NCBI RefSeq assembly: GCF_029688735.1
Contig: NZ_JARULD010000005.1
Span: 1-64,000 of the forward strand
DNA: 64,000 nucleotides
Origin: Qipengyuania flavescens
GTDB taxonomy: Bacteria; Pseudomonadota; Alphaproteobacteria; Sphingomonadales; Sphingomonadaceae
Direction: 5' to 3'
The notes under the pieces are model-generated. The model searched no databases and was not told the DNA's origin. It saw only the letters and a program-made list of their open reading frames with translations. Position numbers and translations under genes: made by a program. Of this stretch, positions 33,070-41,995 are shown piece after piece (within the stretch, counting starts at the first letter, position 1; every line of letters starts with the position of its first letter).

Positions 33070-33999
33070 ATGAGCGTGCATTTCGGCGAATTGGCGAAGA
33101 AGATCGGCGCGGACGGCGCGATTACTGGCGCGGACGTGCTTGCATTGCGGCGCGAGGCTTGGCCGGACGGGCGCATCTCGCAAGGCGAAGCCGAGGCGAT
33201 TTTCGCGCTCAATCACGAGCTGGCGACCAAGCCCGCCGAATGGGTCGACTTCTTCGTCGAGGCACTAGGCGAATATGTGATCAACCAGCGAGCGCCGGCA
33301 GGCTATGTCGATGCCGAGAACGCGCAATGGCTGATGGGCCAGATCGATGCCGACGGACAGCTGGGCTCGATGGCCGAGCTGGAACTGCTGGTCCGCGTGT
33401 TCGAGCGGGCGCAGAACGTGGCGCAGTCCCTTAAGGACTATGCGCTGAAGCAGATGGAAAAGGCGGTCATCGAAGGCACAGGTCCGACCCGCGATGGCGG
33501 CGCGCTGGAAGCAGGCAATGTCAACGCGACTGAAGCGAAGCTGCTGCGCCGCGCGATTTTTGCGCCGGCCAGCGAGCGACCCGCTGCGGTCGGTCCGAAC
33601 GAGGCGAGCATGCTCATCCGCCTGAAAGATGCGACGCTTGGCGCGGACAACGATCCGGAATGGAAGCGGCTGTTCGTGCAGGGTGTCGGGAATTACCTGC
33701 AGGGCTACAGCGCCGAGAACGCGCAGATCAGCCGCGAGCGGGCCGGCGAGTTGCAGGCCTTCATGGCCGACACCTCCTCCAGCGTCGGCGGCTTTCTCGG
33801 CCGCATGGCGAAATCCGCACCGAACTCCTTCGGCGTCGTTTTCGGGCGAAAGGATTATGATCCGGCGCGCGAAGAGCTTGTCGCCGAGGCCGAGGAAGTC
33901 ACCGGCGACGAATCGGCCTGGCTGGCGGCGAAGATCGAAGCGGACGGCAAGGTCGACGAATACGAGCAGGCGCTTCTCGACTTTCTCGCCGAGGACTGA
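33070..33999 (+). CDS. conserved hypothetical protein, acidic helical
   Basis: 309-residue soluble protein without signal or membrane segments. It has repeated helical units with an EF-hand-like look (AKKIGADGAITGADVLALRR, GQIDADGQLGSMAELELLVR, AKIEADGKVDEYEQALLDFL). The DADGQ and EADGK loops resemble calcium-binding or TerB-like acidic loops. ATG 33070 is preferred over GTG 33043 because it has GGGCAGGCA upstream. The family is unknown to me. It is the last plus-strand gene before the convergent suf operon. Confidence 0.55.
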   Translation: MSVHFGELAKKIGADGAITGADVLALRREAWPDGRISQGEAEAIFALNHELATKPAEWVDFFVEALGEYVINQRAPAGYVDAENAQWLMGQIDADGQLGSMAELELLVRVFERAQNVAQSLKDYALKQMEKAVIEGTGPTRDGGALEAGNVNATEAKLLRRAIFAPASERPAAVGPNEASMLIRLKDATLGADNDPEWKRLFVQGVGNYLQGYSAENAQISRERAGELQAFMADTSSSVGGFLGRMAKSAPNSFGVVFGRKDYDPAREELVAEAEEVTGDESAWLAAKIEADGKVDEYEQALLDFLAED

Positions 34000-34045
34000 C
34001 TAGGCCTTACTGGCTGGGTGCAATCGTAGCCGATATCCGGTCGAT

Positions 34046-34405
34046 CTAGACCATGAAGCTTTCGCCGCAGCCGCAGGCGCCTTTGGCATTGGGATTGTCG
34101 AACACGAAGCCGGCGGTGAAGTCGTCCTCAACCCAGTCCATCGTGCTGCCGATCAGGTAGAGCACGCTTGCGCTGTCGATGTAGAAGATGCCGCCCGGGG
34201 TTTCGATCTTCTCGTCGAACTTCGCCTCTTCGGTGACGTAATCGACCGAATAGGCGAGGCCCGAACAGCCACGGCGCGGAGTCGAGAGTTTCACACCGAT
34301 GGCATCCTCGGGCGCTTTCGCCATCAGGTCGGCGACACGCTGCTCGGCGCGCTCGGTGAGGATGACGGCGGCCTTGGGAGCCGGACGTGTAGTGGTCTCG
34401 GTCAT
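34046..34405 (-). CDS. sufA: A-type Fe-S carrier (HesB/IscA/SufA)
   Basis: 119-residue iron-sulfur carrier that receives clusters from the SufBCD scaffold and delivers them to apoproteins. The three conserved cysteines are Cys47 (STPRRGCSG), Cys111 and Cys113 (KGACGCGESF). It is the last gene of the suf operon; its start overlaps the stop of sufT by 1 bp. No terminator is obvious immediately after it. Confidence 0.92.
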   Translation of the reverse strand: MTETTTRPAPKAAVILTERAEQRVADLMAKAPEDAIGVKLSTPRRGCSGLAYSVDYVTEEAKFDEKIETPGGIFYIDSASVLYLIGSTMDWVEDDFTAGFVFDNPNAKGACGCGESFMV

Positions 34406-34923
34406 CAGAGCATCCCCAGTTCGAGGCGCGCCTCATCAGTCATTTTTTCGGGGCCCCAGGGCGGATCCCAGACGAGATTGACCTCGGCATCGCGGACGCC
34501 CGGCACACTGGCGGCGCGTAGTTCGACCTCGCCCGGCATGGTCTCCGCGACCGGGCAATGCGGCGTGGTGAGCGTCATGGTGACGGTTACGTCGCTCTCG
34601 TCGTCCACATCCACGCCATAGATCAGTCCCAGATCGTAGATGTTCACCGGGATCTCGGGGTCGTAGATCTCTTTCAGCGCGGCAACGACGGCCTCGTAAA
34701 GATCGCCGCCCGGCGCGCCTGCGGGCACGTTTTCCGGCTTCTTCTGCAGGAAACCTTCGAGATAGTCGCGCTTGCGCTCCATGCTTTCGCGGGGAGACTC
34801 CTCCGTATCGACGGCATCCTCGACGCGTGCGCGTTTCGGCTTTTCGGGCGGCTTGCCCACAACGGCATCAGCCGGCGAGGGAGCCGCAATGAAATCCTGG
34901 TCGTTGTTCGTTTCTTCGCTCAT
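34405..34923 (-). CDS. sufT: SufT/MIP18 (DUF59) Fe-S assembly protein
   Basis: 172 residues. A charged, non-conserved N-terminal 60 residues lead to the MIP18/PaaD-like domain: LYEAVVAALKEIYDPEIPVN, IYDLGLIYGVDVDDESDVTV, TMTLTTPHCPVAETMPG (conserved Cys) and EVNLVWDPPWGPEKMTDEAR. The SUF-linked form assists Fe-S maturation under high demand. It overlaps sufS by 4 bp and sufA by 1 bp. Confidence 0.9.
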   Translation of the reverse strand: MSEETNNDQDFIAAPSPADAVVGKPPEKPKRARVEDAVDTEESPRESMERKRDYLEGFLQKKPENVPAGAPGGDLYEAVVAALKEIYDPEIPVNIYDLGLIYGVDVDDESDVTVTMTLTTPHCPVAETMPGEVELRAASVPGVRDAEVNLVWDPPWGPEKMTDEARLELGML

Positions 34924-36137
34924 CCGAAGATCCTTTGGGTACGGTCTATGCCGCGCAACAGGGCGGCGATATCGCTTTCGTCCGAGTAGAGCCCGAAGCT
35001 TGCCCGCGCGGTCGCGGGGACGCCGAGGTGCTCCATCAGAGGCTGTGCGCAGTGGTGTCCGGCACGGATCGCGACATTCTCTTCATCCAATATGGTGCCG
35101 AGATCGTGGGGATGAACCCCCTCCATTGCAAAACTGACGATCCCGGCACTCTCGTCGGGTCCGAACAGCGTCACCGAATTGAGATTGCGGAGTTCGTCGC
35201 GCAATTGCCGCGCGAGGCCGCTCTCGTGGGCAAACAGCCTGTCGGGACCCATCCCGGCGACATAGTCGATCGCCGCATGCAATGCGATCGCCTCGGTGAT
35301 CATCGGCGTGCCTGCCTCGAAACGCTGCGGCGGCGGGGCATAGGTGGTTGTGTCGAATGTGACCTTGTCGATCATCGCGCCGCCGCCCTGCCATGGGGGC
35401 ATTGCATCGAGGATCTCCTCGCGCGCCCACAGCACGCCGATGCCCGTGGGGCCGTAGAGTTTATGGCCCGACCAGGCGTAGAAATCGCAATCGAGCGCCG
35501 CCATGTCGAGCGCCATCCGCGGCGCGGCCTGGCAGCCGTCGAGCATGATCTTCGCGCCGACCGAATGCGCAAGGTCCGCCGCCTTGCGCGCATCAAGGAT
35601 GGAACCCAGAACATTCGATACGTGCGCAAGAGAAACCAGTTTGGTTCGCGGCGTCAGCAGCGCCTCGAGCGCGCCAAGGTCGATCCGGTGGTCCTCGGTC
35701 AGCGGGCAGACGTCGATCTGCGCACCGGTCCGCTCGGCGACCATCTGCCAGGGCACGATGTTGGAGTGATGCTCCAATGTGGACAGGACGATCCGGTCGC
35801 CCTCGCCGATCTGCGTCATGCCCCAGCTGGCGGCGACGAGGTTGATTGCCTCGGTCGCGCCGCGCACGAACACGACTTCGTTCTCGCTCCGTGCGCCCAT
35901 GAAGTCTGCGACCCGGCGGCGGGCGGCTTCGTACCCCAGCGTCATCTGGGCCGAGCGACCATAGACCCCGCGATGCACCGTCGCATAATCGCGGCCGAGC
36001 GCATGGCTCATCGCATCGATCACCGGATGCGGCTTTTGCGCCGTCGCGGCCGTGTCGAGATAGTGCCACGGCGCGCCGTCGCCCGTTACGAGGCCGGGGA
36101 AATCCGCTTTGCGCGTCAGAGTTGCCGTCTCGTTCAC
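34920..36137 (-). CDS. sufS: SufS-type cysteine desulfurase
   Basis: 405-residue PLP enzyme that abstracts sulfur from cysteine for cluster assembly. PLP Lys226 is in FYAWSGHKLYGPTG and the persulfide Cys363 in IRAGHHCAQPLMEH, the short-loop class II (SufS) form. Also present are TVHRGVYGRSAQMT and GATEAINLVAASWG. The start is a GTG at 36137 that overlaps the sufD stop (GTGA); ATG alternatives would need a long, unconserved extension. No sufE is seen nearby. Confidence 0.93.
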   Translation of the reverse strand: MNETATLTRKADFPGLVTGDGAPWHYLDTAATAQKPHPVIDAMSHALGRDYATVHRGVYGRSAQMTLGYEAARRRVADFMGARSENEVVFVRGATEAINLVAASWGMTQIGEGDRIVLSTLEHHSNIVPWQMVAERTGAQIDVCPLTEDHRIDLGALEALLTPRTKLVSLAHVSNVLGSILDARKAADLAHSVGAKIMLDGCQAAPRMALDMAALDCDFYAWSGHKLYGPTGIGVLWAREEILDAMPPWQGGGAMIDKVTFDTTTYAPPPQRFEAGTPMITEAIALHAAIDYVAGMGPDRLFAHESGLARQLRDELRNLNSVTLFGPDESAGIVSFAMEGVHPHDLGTILDEENVAIRAGHHCAQPLMEHLGVPATARASFGLYSDESDIAALLRGIDRTQRIFG

Positions 36138-36892
36138 AGGTTCCGGTCCACCTTGGCGAGCGCAACGTCCATCAGTTCGTCGCGCAAAGCCTCGTCGTCG
36201 AGATTGACCAGCGCATCGCCGAGGAAGGCCTGCGCGAGCAGGCGCTTTGTGAGCTCCGGCGAGACACCGCGCGCCGCCATGTAGAAGCGCGCATTCTCGT
36301 CCAATTGGCCGACGCTGGCGCCGTGGGCGCACTTTACGTCGTCGGCAAAGATCTCGAGCTGCGGCACGGCGTTCACGCTCGCGCCCTTTTCCAGCAGCAA
36401 GCCCTTGAAGTCCTGCGCCGCGTCGGTCTTCTGCGCATCGCGCACAACGTCGATACGGCCGAGGAAATTGCCCGTGCCATGACCCCAATGAACCGCCCGG
36501 ACGACCTGATTGCTGGTCGCCTCGGGTTCGGCATGGGTCACATGCGTAACGAACTCGCGTACGGTTTCCCGCCCGCCGACCGTGATGCCGCCAAGCTCGA
36601 AATGCGCGCCTTTCTTCAGCACGACCTCGATCTCCAGCCGCGCGAATTCGGCGGAAGCAAGCACGGCAAAGAGCTCGCAGGTCGCGCCCTCGCCCACGGT
36701 CACGCGCCAGCGGTGCAATTCGGTCGGCTTGGTCGCCTCGCCATCGGCCACGACCAGCGTATCGCGAAAGCTCTCGCCGGCGGGCACATCTATCGTGCGC
36801 CATTGGTCGAGCGGCACGCCCTGCAGCCGCTCGACGCGCGAATAGCGCCAGGCTTCGTCCTTGCGGGTGGGAAGATCGGCGACTTCGCTCAT
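36134..36892 (-). CDS. sufD: SufD, Fe-S scaffold subunit
   Basis: 252-residue beta-helix partner of SufB in the SufBC2D scaffold. It has LPTRKDEAWRYSRVERLQG at the N-terminus (the short alphaproteobacterial form lacks the long N-terminal helix domain), and the C-terminal motif IFADDVKCAHGASVGQLDEN followed by FYMAARGVSPELTKRLLAQA with its conserved Cys and His. It overlaps the exported unknown gene upstream by 4 bp. Confidence 0.9.
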   Translation of the reverse strand: MSEVADLPTRKDEAWRYSRVERLQGVPLDQWRTIDVPAGESFRDTLVVADGEATKPTELHRWRVTVGEGATCELFAVLASAEFARLEIEVVLKKGAHFELGGITVGGRETVREFVTHVTHAEPEATSNQVVRAVHWGHGTGNFLGRIDVVRDAQKTDAAQDFKGLLLEKGASVNAVPQLEIFADDVKCAHGASVGQLDENARFYMAARGVSPELTKRLLAQAFLGDALVNLDDEALRDELMDVALAKVDRNL

Positions 36893-37290
36893 AGCTCGCC
36901 TGCCCGGCTCTGCGCGAGGCGCATGACGGCCGTCTTGTGATAGGCATCCATGCACGGCACCGCGCCTTCGGCGATGGCCTGCACCTGCGCCTGCTTTTCC
37001 TTGCGGGCGATGTCGGACGCCATCACCTCGTCGATCTGCGGAGCGAGCTCGCCCATGCAGGTCAGCATCGCGCCGCAGCGGATCGCATCGACCATCTCGT
37101 CGCCGCTGCTTTTCTTCGTGCGGCAGGTGAGCTTGCTGTCAACCTTCGCGAGGCCGCCGTTCCATTCGTGCATCCGCTCGCCGATGACGACGATCTGTTC
37201 TTCGACCTCGGTCTGGGGTTCGGGCGCAGCATCCTGCGCCGCAGCTGCGTCGGGCAAGGCCAGCATCAGGGCAATCGCAAGCGTCCTCAT
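36889..37290 (-). CDS. exported small protein embedded in suf operon
   Basis: 133 residues with a signal peptide (TLAIALMLALPDAAAAQ) and a mature acidic, helical part that has four cysteines (SKLTCRTKK, IRCGAMLTCMGE, VPCMDAYHKT), likely two disulfides in the periplasm. It overlaps sufC upstream by 4 bp and sufD downstream by 4 bp, so it is translationally locked into the operon although its product leaves the cytoplasm. I do not recognise the family. Similar periplasmic small proteins occur in related genomes, from memory only. Confidence 0.65.
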   Translation of the reverse strand: MRTLAIALMLALPDAAAAQDAAPEPQTEVEEQIVVIGERMHEWNGGLAKVDSKLTCRTKKSSGDEMVDAIRCGAMLTCMGELAPQIDEVMASDIARKEKQAQVQAIAEGAVPCMDAYHKTAVMRLAQSRAGEL

Positions 37291-38033
37291 GCCGCCATCA
37301 CCGCGTCGTAGCCCTCTTCCTCGAGCCGCACGGCCAGCTCCGGCCCGCCGGTCTGGACGATGCGGCCCTGCGAGAGGATCGAGACCTTGTCGGGCTTCAC
37401 CACTTCGAGCAGGCGCTGGTAGTGCGTGATCAGCAGCACCGCCTTGTCCGGGGCGCGCATGATCGAATTGATGCCTTCGCCCACGACGCGCAGCGCATCG
37501 ATGTCGAGACCGGAGTCGGTTTCGTCCAGCACGGCGAACTTGGGATCGAGAATGCCCATCTGGACCATCTCGGCGCGCTTCTTCTCGCCGCCGGAAAAGC
37601 CGACGTTGACGTGACGCTTGAGCATTTCGGGATCGAGCTTGAGCAGCGCGGATTTTTCCTTGGCGAGCTTGAGGAATTCGCCGCCAGTCAGCGGTTCTTC
37701 GCCGCGCGCCTTACGCTGCGAATTGAGCGCCTCGCGCAGGAACTGCACGTTGGACACGCCGGGAATCTCGACCGGGTACTGGAAGCCGAGGAACAGCCCC
37801 GCCGCCGCGCGTTCGTGCGGCTCCATGTCGAGCAGATCCTCGCCGTCGAAACGCACGCTGCCGCCCGTCACTTCGTAGCCGGGACGGCCGCCGAGCACAT
37901 AGGACAGCGTGGACTTGCCCGCGCCATTGGGCCCCATGATCGCATGGACCTCGCCCGCGGGCACGGTCAGCGTAAGGCCGTTGAGGATGGTCTTGCCGTC
38001 TATCTCGGCAGTGAGGTTTTCGATTTCGAGCAT
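37287..38033 (-). CDS. sufC: SufC, Fe-S assembly ATPase
   Basis: 248-residue soluble ABC ATPase that powers the SufBCD scaffold. Walker A GPNGAGKST is at residues 34-42, the signature is FSGGEKKRAEM, Walker B is FAVLDETDSGLDIDAL, and the switch His is in LLITHYQRLL. The start ATG follows directly on the stop of the DUF559 gene (TAA-ATG), and the end overlaps the exported protein gene. Confidence 0.95.
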   Translation of the reverse strand: MLEIENLTAEIDGKTILNGLTLTVPAGEVHAIMGPNGAGKSTLSYVLGGRPGYEVTGGSVRFDGEDLLDMEPHERAAAGLFLGFQYPVEIPGVSNVQFLREALNSQRKARGEEPLTGGEFLKLAKEKSALLKLDPEMLKRHVNVGFSGGEKKRAEMVQMGILDPKFAVLDETDSGLDIDALRVVGEGINSIMRAPDKAVLLITHYQRLLEVVKPDKVSILSQGRIVQTGGPELAVRLEEEGYDAVMAA

Positions 38034-38573
38034 TTACCTGTCGTTCCTGCGCGGTCCGCCGGTGCGGTTCGGGCGCGAATAGTGCTGGTTGGGATTGGCC
38101 TCGCGGTGGGCGCGGGCCCGGGCTTTCTTGTCTGCGATCCGCTCGCGCATCGCGATGGTGAGGCGTTGGAGCACATCGTCCATGTTCTCGAGGATTTCTG
38201 CGGCGGGAATGCGCATCACGCGGATGTCGACCGCCTCGAGGCTCTTGTCGCGGCGCTTGGCCAGCGTCTCGTCCGCATCGTCCTCGTCGATCATCACGGC
38301 GAGGCCGAGGTTGTGGCAGTTGAAATCGACGATTGCGCTGCCGACGACGGCGTGGCGGGTGAACTTGTAGCGGCCCATGTCGGCCTCGGCGAATTTCTTC
38401 GCCAGCGCCTTGTGCGCCTGGGTCGAATGTCGCCGCAAATCGCGCGCGCGATCATGCAGCGCGTCGAGCCGCTTGTCCGAAATCTCCCACCCGCGGCCCT
38501 TCTTCTTGAGCGCGGGAGTGTCGTCGGCGATCTCGGATGGATCGCGGAGCTGGAGGGTCTTGCGGTCGGTCAT
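38034..38573 (-). CDS. DUF559 (endonuclease-like) domain protein in suf operon
   Basis: 179 residues. The DUF559 / very-short-patch-repair-like fold is visible as RRHSTQAHKALAKKFAEADM, YKFTRHAVVGSAIVDFNCHN and LAVMIDEDDADETLAKRRDK, ending in IRVMRIPAAEILENMDDVL, with Asp and Glu positions like the PD-(D/E)XK core. A basic C-terminal tail (RIADKKARARAHREANPNQH) suggests nucleic-acid binding. ATG 38573 overlaps the end of the Cys-rich gene (ATGA). It sits between sufB and sufC, an arrangement I recall from other sphingomonads. Confidence 0.7.
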   Translation of the reverse strand: MTDRKTLQLRDPSEIADDTPALKKKGRGWEISDKRLDALHDRARDLRRHSTQAHKALAKKFAEADMGRYKFTRHAVVGSAIVDFNCHNLGLAVMIDEDDADETLAKRRDKSLEAVDIRVMRIPAAEILENMDDVLQRLTIAMRERIADKKARARAHREANPNQHYSRPNRTGGPRRNDR

Positions 38574-38872
38574 GCCGCCTCTTCCTCTCCAAACCAATGT
38601 AGGCGCATAGCGTGAAGAAAGGCGGGATCTGTGACCGGATATGGGCAAGCATCCCCTAGTACCGAATCTATACCACAATCAGGACAAAGGGCGGTGAAAG
38701 GGTCCGGCGCCTCCGAATAAGTGCCTTGGGTCTCTTCAATCCACTCTTCGATGCTCGCAGGCGAAAAGATCGATTCACAGTGGAAACAACCGCACTCATT
38801 GCTTTGGCGTAGGAGCATTCGATTGGTCGCGGCAAGCCGGTGAGCCGCTTGGATTATTTGTGGGTCGAGCAT
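38570..38872 (-). CDS. small Cys-rich protein (zinc-ribbon-like) in suf operon
   Basis: 100-residue cytoplasmic protein with two Cys pairs, CGCFHC at about 27-32 and LCPDCGIDS at about 62-68, plus GDACPYP, arranged like a zinc ribbon or metal knuckle. The conserved-looking core is LRQSNECGCFHCESIF then TALCPDCGIDSVLGD and FLHAMRLHWFG. The ATG shares one base with the sufB stop, so it is coupled to sufB. It is often annotated as a 'cytoplasmic protein' of unknown role; an Fe-S or zinc role here is inference from context. Confidence 0.65.
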   Translation of the reverse strand: MLDPQIIQAAHRLAATNRMLLRQSNECGCFHCESIFSPASIEEWIEETQGTYSEAPDPFTALCPDCGIDSVLGDACPYPVTDPAFLHAMRLHWFGEEEAA

Positions 38873-40353
38873 CACCCCACACTCCCCTCGAGCGAGATCG
38901 CCAGCAGCTTCTGCGCCTCGACGGCGAATTCCATCGGCAGCTCTTTCAGCACCTCTTTCGCAAAGCCGTTGACGATCAGCGCCATCGCTTCCTCGTCGTC
39001 GAGGCCGCGCTGCATGGCATAGAACAGCTGGTCGTCGCTGATCTTGCTGGTGGTCGCCTCGTGCTCGATCTGGGCGGTGGGGTTCTTCACCTCGATATAG
39101 GGTACGGTGTGCGCGCCGCACTGGTCGCCGATCAGCAGGCTGTCGCATTCGGTGCGGTTGCGCACACCATCGGCATTGGCTGCCACGCGCACCATGCCGC
39201 GATAGGTATTGTCGCTCTTGCCTGCCGAAATGCCCTTGGAGATGATCGTCGAGCGGCTGCCCTTGCCGTTGTGGATCATCTTGGTGCCGGTATCGGCCTG
39301 CTGGTAATTATTGGTCACCGCGACCGAGTAGAACTCGCCCACGCTATCCTCGCCGTTGAGCACGCAGCTGGGGTATTTCCACGTCACGGCGCTGCCGGTT
39401 TCGACCTGCGTCCAGCTGACCTTGCTGCGCGCGCCCTGGCACAGCGCGCGCTTGGTGACGAAATTGTAGATCCCGCCGACGCCTTCCGAATTGCCCGGAT
39501 ACCAGTTCTGGACGGTCGAGTATTTGATCTCGGCATCTTCCATCGCGACCAGCTCGACCACGGCGGCGTGCAGCTGGTTCTCGTCGCGCATGGGGGCCGT
39601 GCAGCCTTCGAGGTAGCTGACGTAGCTGCCCTTTTCGGCCACGATCAGCGTGCGTTCGAACTGACCGGTATTCTCCGCATTGATGCGGAAATAGGTGCTG
39701 AGCTCCATCGGGCAGCGCACGCCTTCGGGTACGTAGACGAAGGTGCCGTCGGAAAAGACTGCGCTGTTGAGCGTGGCGAAATAATTGTCGTGCTGCGGCA
39801 CCACTTTGCCGAGCCACTTCTTCACGAGGTCCGGATATTCGCGGATCGCCTCGCTGATGGACAGGAAGATGACGCCGGCGCGCTTCAACTCCTCGCGGAA
39901 ACTGGTGGCGACGCTGACGCTGTCGAACACGGCGTCGACGGCGACCTTCTTGGCGCCCTTCACGCCCGCCAGCACCTCCTGCTCGCCGAGCGGGATGCCG
40001 AGCTTGTCGTAGACCCGCTTGATCTCGGGATCGAGGTCGTCGAGCGAATCGAGCTCCACTTTCTTCTTCGGCGCCGCGTAGTAATAGGCATCCTGGTAAT
40101 CGATCTCGGGATAGCCGAGCTTCGCCCAGTTCGGCTCTTCCATCTCCTGCCACAGGCGAAAAGCCTTGAGCCGCCAGTCGAGCATCCATTCGGGCTCGCC
40201 CTTTTTGGCCGAGATGAACCGGACGGTGTCCTCGTTCAGGCCCTTCTCGGCAAATTCGGTCTCGATGTCGGACGACCAGCCGTGTTCGTACTCGGCCGCC
40301 TTCTCGGCAGCTTCACGGGCTTCGCGGTCCTGAATATCGATATCTTCGCTCAT
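38872..40353 (-). CDS. sufB: SufB, Fe-S scaffold subunit
   Basis: 493-residue core of the SufBC2D scaffold. Family motifs: [100 protein letters not shown] with [20 protein letters not shown], and the C-terminal [20 protein letters not shown]. The conserved cysteines (EGCTAP, ECDSLL) are present. It overlaps the Rrf2 gene by 4 bp. Confidence 0.95.
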   Translation of the reverse strand: MSEDIDIQDREAREAAEKAAEYEHGWSSDIETEFAEKGLNEDTVRFISAKKGEPEWMLDWRLKAFRLWQEMEEPNWAKLGYPEIDYQDAYYYAAPKKKVELDSLDDLDPEIKRVYDKLGIPLGEQEVLAGVKGAKKVAVDAVFDSVSVATSFREELKRAGVIFLSISEAIREYPDLVKKWLGKVVPQHDNYFATLNSAVFSDGTFVYVPEGVRCPMELSTYFRINAENTGQFERTLIVAEKGSYVSYLEGCTAPMRDENQLHAAVVELVAMEDAEIKYSTVQNWYPGNSEGVGGIYNFVTKRALCQGARSKVSWTQVETGSAVTWKYPSCVLNGEDSVGEFYSVAVTNNYQQADTGTKMIHNGKGSRSTIISKGISAGKSDNTYRGMVRVAANADGVRNRTECDSLLIGDQCGAHTVPYIEVKNPTAQIEHEATTSKISDDQLFYAMQRGLDDEEAMALIVNGFAKEVLKELPMEFAVEAQKLLAISLEGSVG

Positions 40354-40760
40354 GCCATTTCTTCCATTCGTGCGAGCTGCGTCAGCGGGATGGCCGCCAG
40401 CGCGCCGCGCAATGCATCGTTCACGACCGGCCAGTGCGGCTTGACCGAGCAGTCATGCTCGACCGAGCATTCCGTGCCTTCGACGCAGGCGGTCAATGCG
40501 ATCGGCCCCTCGACGGCCTCGACGATATCCGCCACGCTGATTGCTGCTGCCGGGCGGGCCAGTTGCAAACCGCCGCCTGCGCCGCGCGTCGAGCGGATCA
40601 GCCCGGCTGCGGATAGCTTGCTCACCAGCTTCTGCACCGTCGGCAGAGGCAATCCTGTTTCACCCGCCAGTTCCGCAGCATTCGTCCGCTCACCACCACA
40701 GTGCCGCGACGCGGCGCACATCGTGACGACAGCATAATCTGCAAGATTGGATAGGCGCAT
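40350..40760 (-). CDS. IscR-like Rrf2 family regulator of the suf operon
   Basis: 136-residue winged-helix repressor/activator. The N-terminal HTH is [20 protein letters not shown] then [24 protein letters not shown]. The cysteines Cys92, Cys98 and Cys104 ([20 protein letters not shown]) sit at the same positions as the cluster ligands of E. coli IscR, with His109 close by, so a 2Fe-2S cluster is expected. It is the first gene of the operon and is coupled to sufB by a 4-bp overlap, consistent with autoregulation. Confidence 0.88.
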   Translation of the reverse strand: MRLSNLADYAVVTMCAASRHCGGERTNAAELAGETGLPLPTVQKLVSKLSAAGLIRSTRGAGGGLQLARPAAAISVADIVEAVEGPIALTACVEGTECSVEHDCSVKPHWPVVNDALRGALAAIPLTQLARMEEMA

Positions 40761-40776
40761 AGCTCGTTCGTATTAA

Positions 40777-40797
40777 ATCGGACCAAATCGTTCCGAT
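40777..40797. promoter_or_regulatory. candidate IscR/Rrf2 operator upstream of suf operon
   Basis: ATCGGA (40777-40782) and TCCGAT (40792-40797) form a perfect inverted repeat with a 9-bp A/T-containing spacer. It lies 17-37 bp upstream of the rrf2 ATG. The length and position suit a dimeric Rrf2-family site overlapping the promoter. Confidence 0.45.
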
Positions 40798-40861
40798 TGC
40801 CGAACTAATGGTCGAGACACGCATTTTCAACGCATTTCCGCCAGTTGCGAGTCGTTAGCAG

Positions 40862-41776
40862 CTAGCGGATTTCCTTGCCGAGCTGCTTGGCTTCGCCCGA
40901 TCCGAACAGGTCGACCGAGCCGTAGCCTTCCGGCCCGAGCATGTCGTGGACCGGCGATTTACCTTCCGGCAACAGGCGCTTCGGCGTCCGCCCGGTGAAG
41001 AAACGGATTTCCTTGATGAGGTGCGCCTGGTCGTAAAAGGCCTCGCGGATGTCGGCCTCCATTTCCTCCGAAAGCTCGGGGAGCGAAAGGAGCGTCGCCG
41101 CGCGGACTGCGCGATAGCGGCGGACGAGCCGCACGGGGGACTGTCCGAAGAATTGCGCCACGAGTCGCTGCACCTGACGGCGCGAATAGGGCAGGCTCTC
41201 GTAAAGTTCTTCCAGATCGGGGCGGAAGGAGGCAGACAGCCATTCCAGCGTCCGGTCGATGACGTTAAGATGTGCCTCCGGCAGGCGCGAGAGGCTGTGA
41301 CGCACGACATCGGCCATGGCGTCGAGGATGCCCTCGTCGTCGAGTTGGCCCTTGCGCCAGCGCTGCGCCAGACCTTCGAACACTTTTGCGCGATCCTCGC
41401 TCAGCACCCGGTCCGGCTCCAGGAAGCAGTCGTGGTGTTCGTTCACCGGCAAGCCGGTCATCGCTGCCCAGCCCCGGAAATTCAACGAGACGCCAAACAT
41501 CTTGGCGGGCCCCTTGATATGGAATTCGCGCGCCTGGCAAAGCGGAGCGAGAAAGAAAGCGTCGCTTGTCTCGCCGACCTGGCCATCGTCGAACTGCATC
41601 CGGCCGACGCCTTCGACAAAGGTCGTCATCTGGCCGGAATAGGCCGGCAGGACATCGACCAAGTCGGCATCCTCACAACGCCACACGTACAGGGAGTTCA
41701 GGTACCGCGAAAGATCGTCGGGCGCGGCGACGAAATGAAAAAGATGCTGCTCTTCGTCTGGTGAATCGTCAGCCAA
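40862..41776 (-). CDS. AraC family transcriptional regulator
   Basis: 304 residues. The N-terminal cupin-like sensing part has LNSLYVWRCEDADLVDVLPA, AFFLAPLCQAREFHIKGPAK and MFGVSLNFRGWAAMTGLP (DUF6597-like). The C-terminal AraC domain has two HTH units, LEELYESLPYSRRQVQRLVA and REAFYDQAHLIKEIRFFTGR TPKRL. The target and effector are unknown. It is divergent from the small-RNA candidate and pyrD, with 340 bp between the coding regions. Confidence 0.82.
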   Translation of the reverse strand: MADDSPDEEQHLFHFVAAPDDLSRYLNSLYVWRCEDADLVDVLPAYSGQMTTFVEGVGRMQFDDGQVGETSDAFFLAPLCQAREFHIKGPAKMFGVSLNFRGWAAMTGLPVNEHHDCFLEPDRVLSEDRAKVFEGLAQRWRKGQLDDEGILDAMADVVRHSLSRLPEAHLNVIDRTLEWLSASFRPDLEELYESLPYSRRQVQRLVAQFFGQSPVRLVRRYRAVRAATLLSLPELSEEMEADIREAFYDQAHLIKEIRFFTGRTPKRLLPEGKSPVHDMLGPEGYGSVDLFGSGEAKQLGKEIR

Positions 41777-41885
41777 CTGCGCCCCCGCCGCTTTGCCCCG
41801 ATGATAAATTGTATAAATACGTCATTGCTGCGAAGCGCAACCCGCTGTCAACAAACAATCCAGCCACACGCGTATGACAGTCGAC

Positions 41886-41917
41886 AAAAAAAGGGCGGCC
41901 CCAATACAGAGCCGCCC
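41886..41917 (-). terminator. orphan intrinsic terminator, minus strand
   Basis: GGGCGGC (41893-41899) and GCCGCCC (41911-41917) form a 7-bp stem with an 11-base loop, followed on the minus strand by seven T (complement of 41886-41892). No minus-strand gene ends here. It therefore terminates an unannotated transcript that starts to the right. Confidence 0.7.
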
Positions 41918-41995
41918 CTTGAAGTCGAGAACTCGTTGCAATGCTGCTCCGAGCCCTTCGGGTCGCAGGAGTGTGATAGACCGAGTCTGTTACAT
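41886..41995 (-). ncRNA. candidate small RNA upstream of pyrD
   Basis: On the minus strand, the stretch leading to the terminator has a GC-rich hairpin (CGACCCGAAGGGCTCG, near 41955-41970), a preceding CUCCU-containing single-stranded segment, and AT-rich promoter-like DNA further up (TACAAT near 41998). There is no open reading frame with a ribosome site. A transcript of about 100 nt would fit. CUCCU segments in alphaproteobacterial sRNAs can pair with ribosome binding sites. This is inferred entirely from sequence. Confidence 0.35.

Noticed and set aside
34935-36284. 449-codon frame antisense to sufS
   Set aside because: Shadow of a well-defined PLP enzyme gene.
38860-40737. 625-codon frame antisense to sufB
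   Set aside because: sufB is unambiguous; the antisense frame is an artefact of codon bias.
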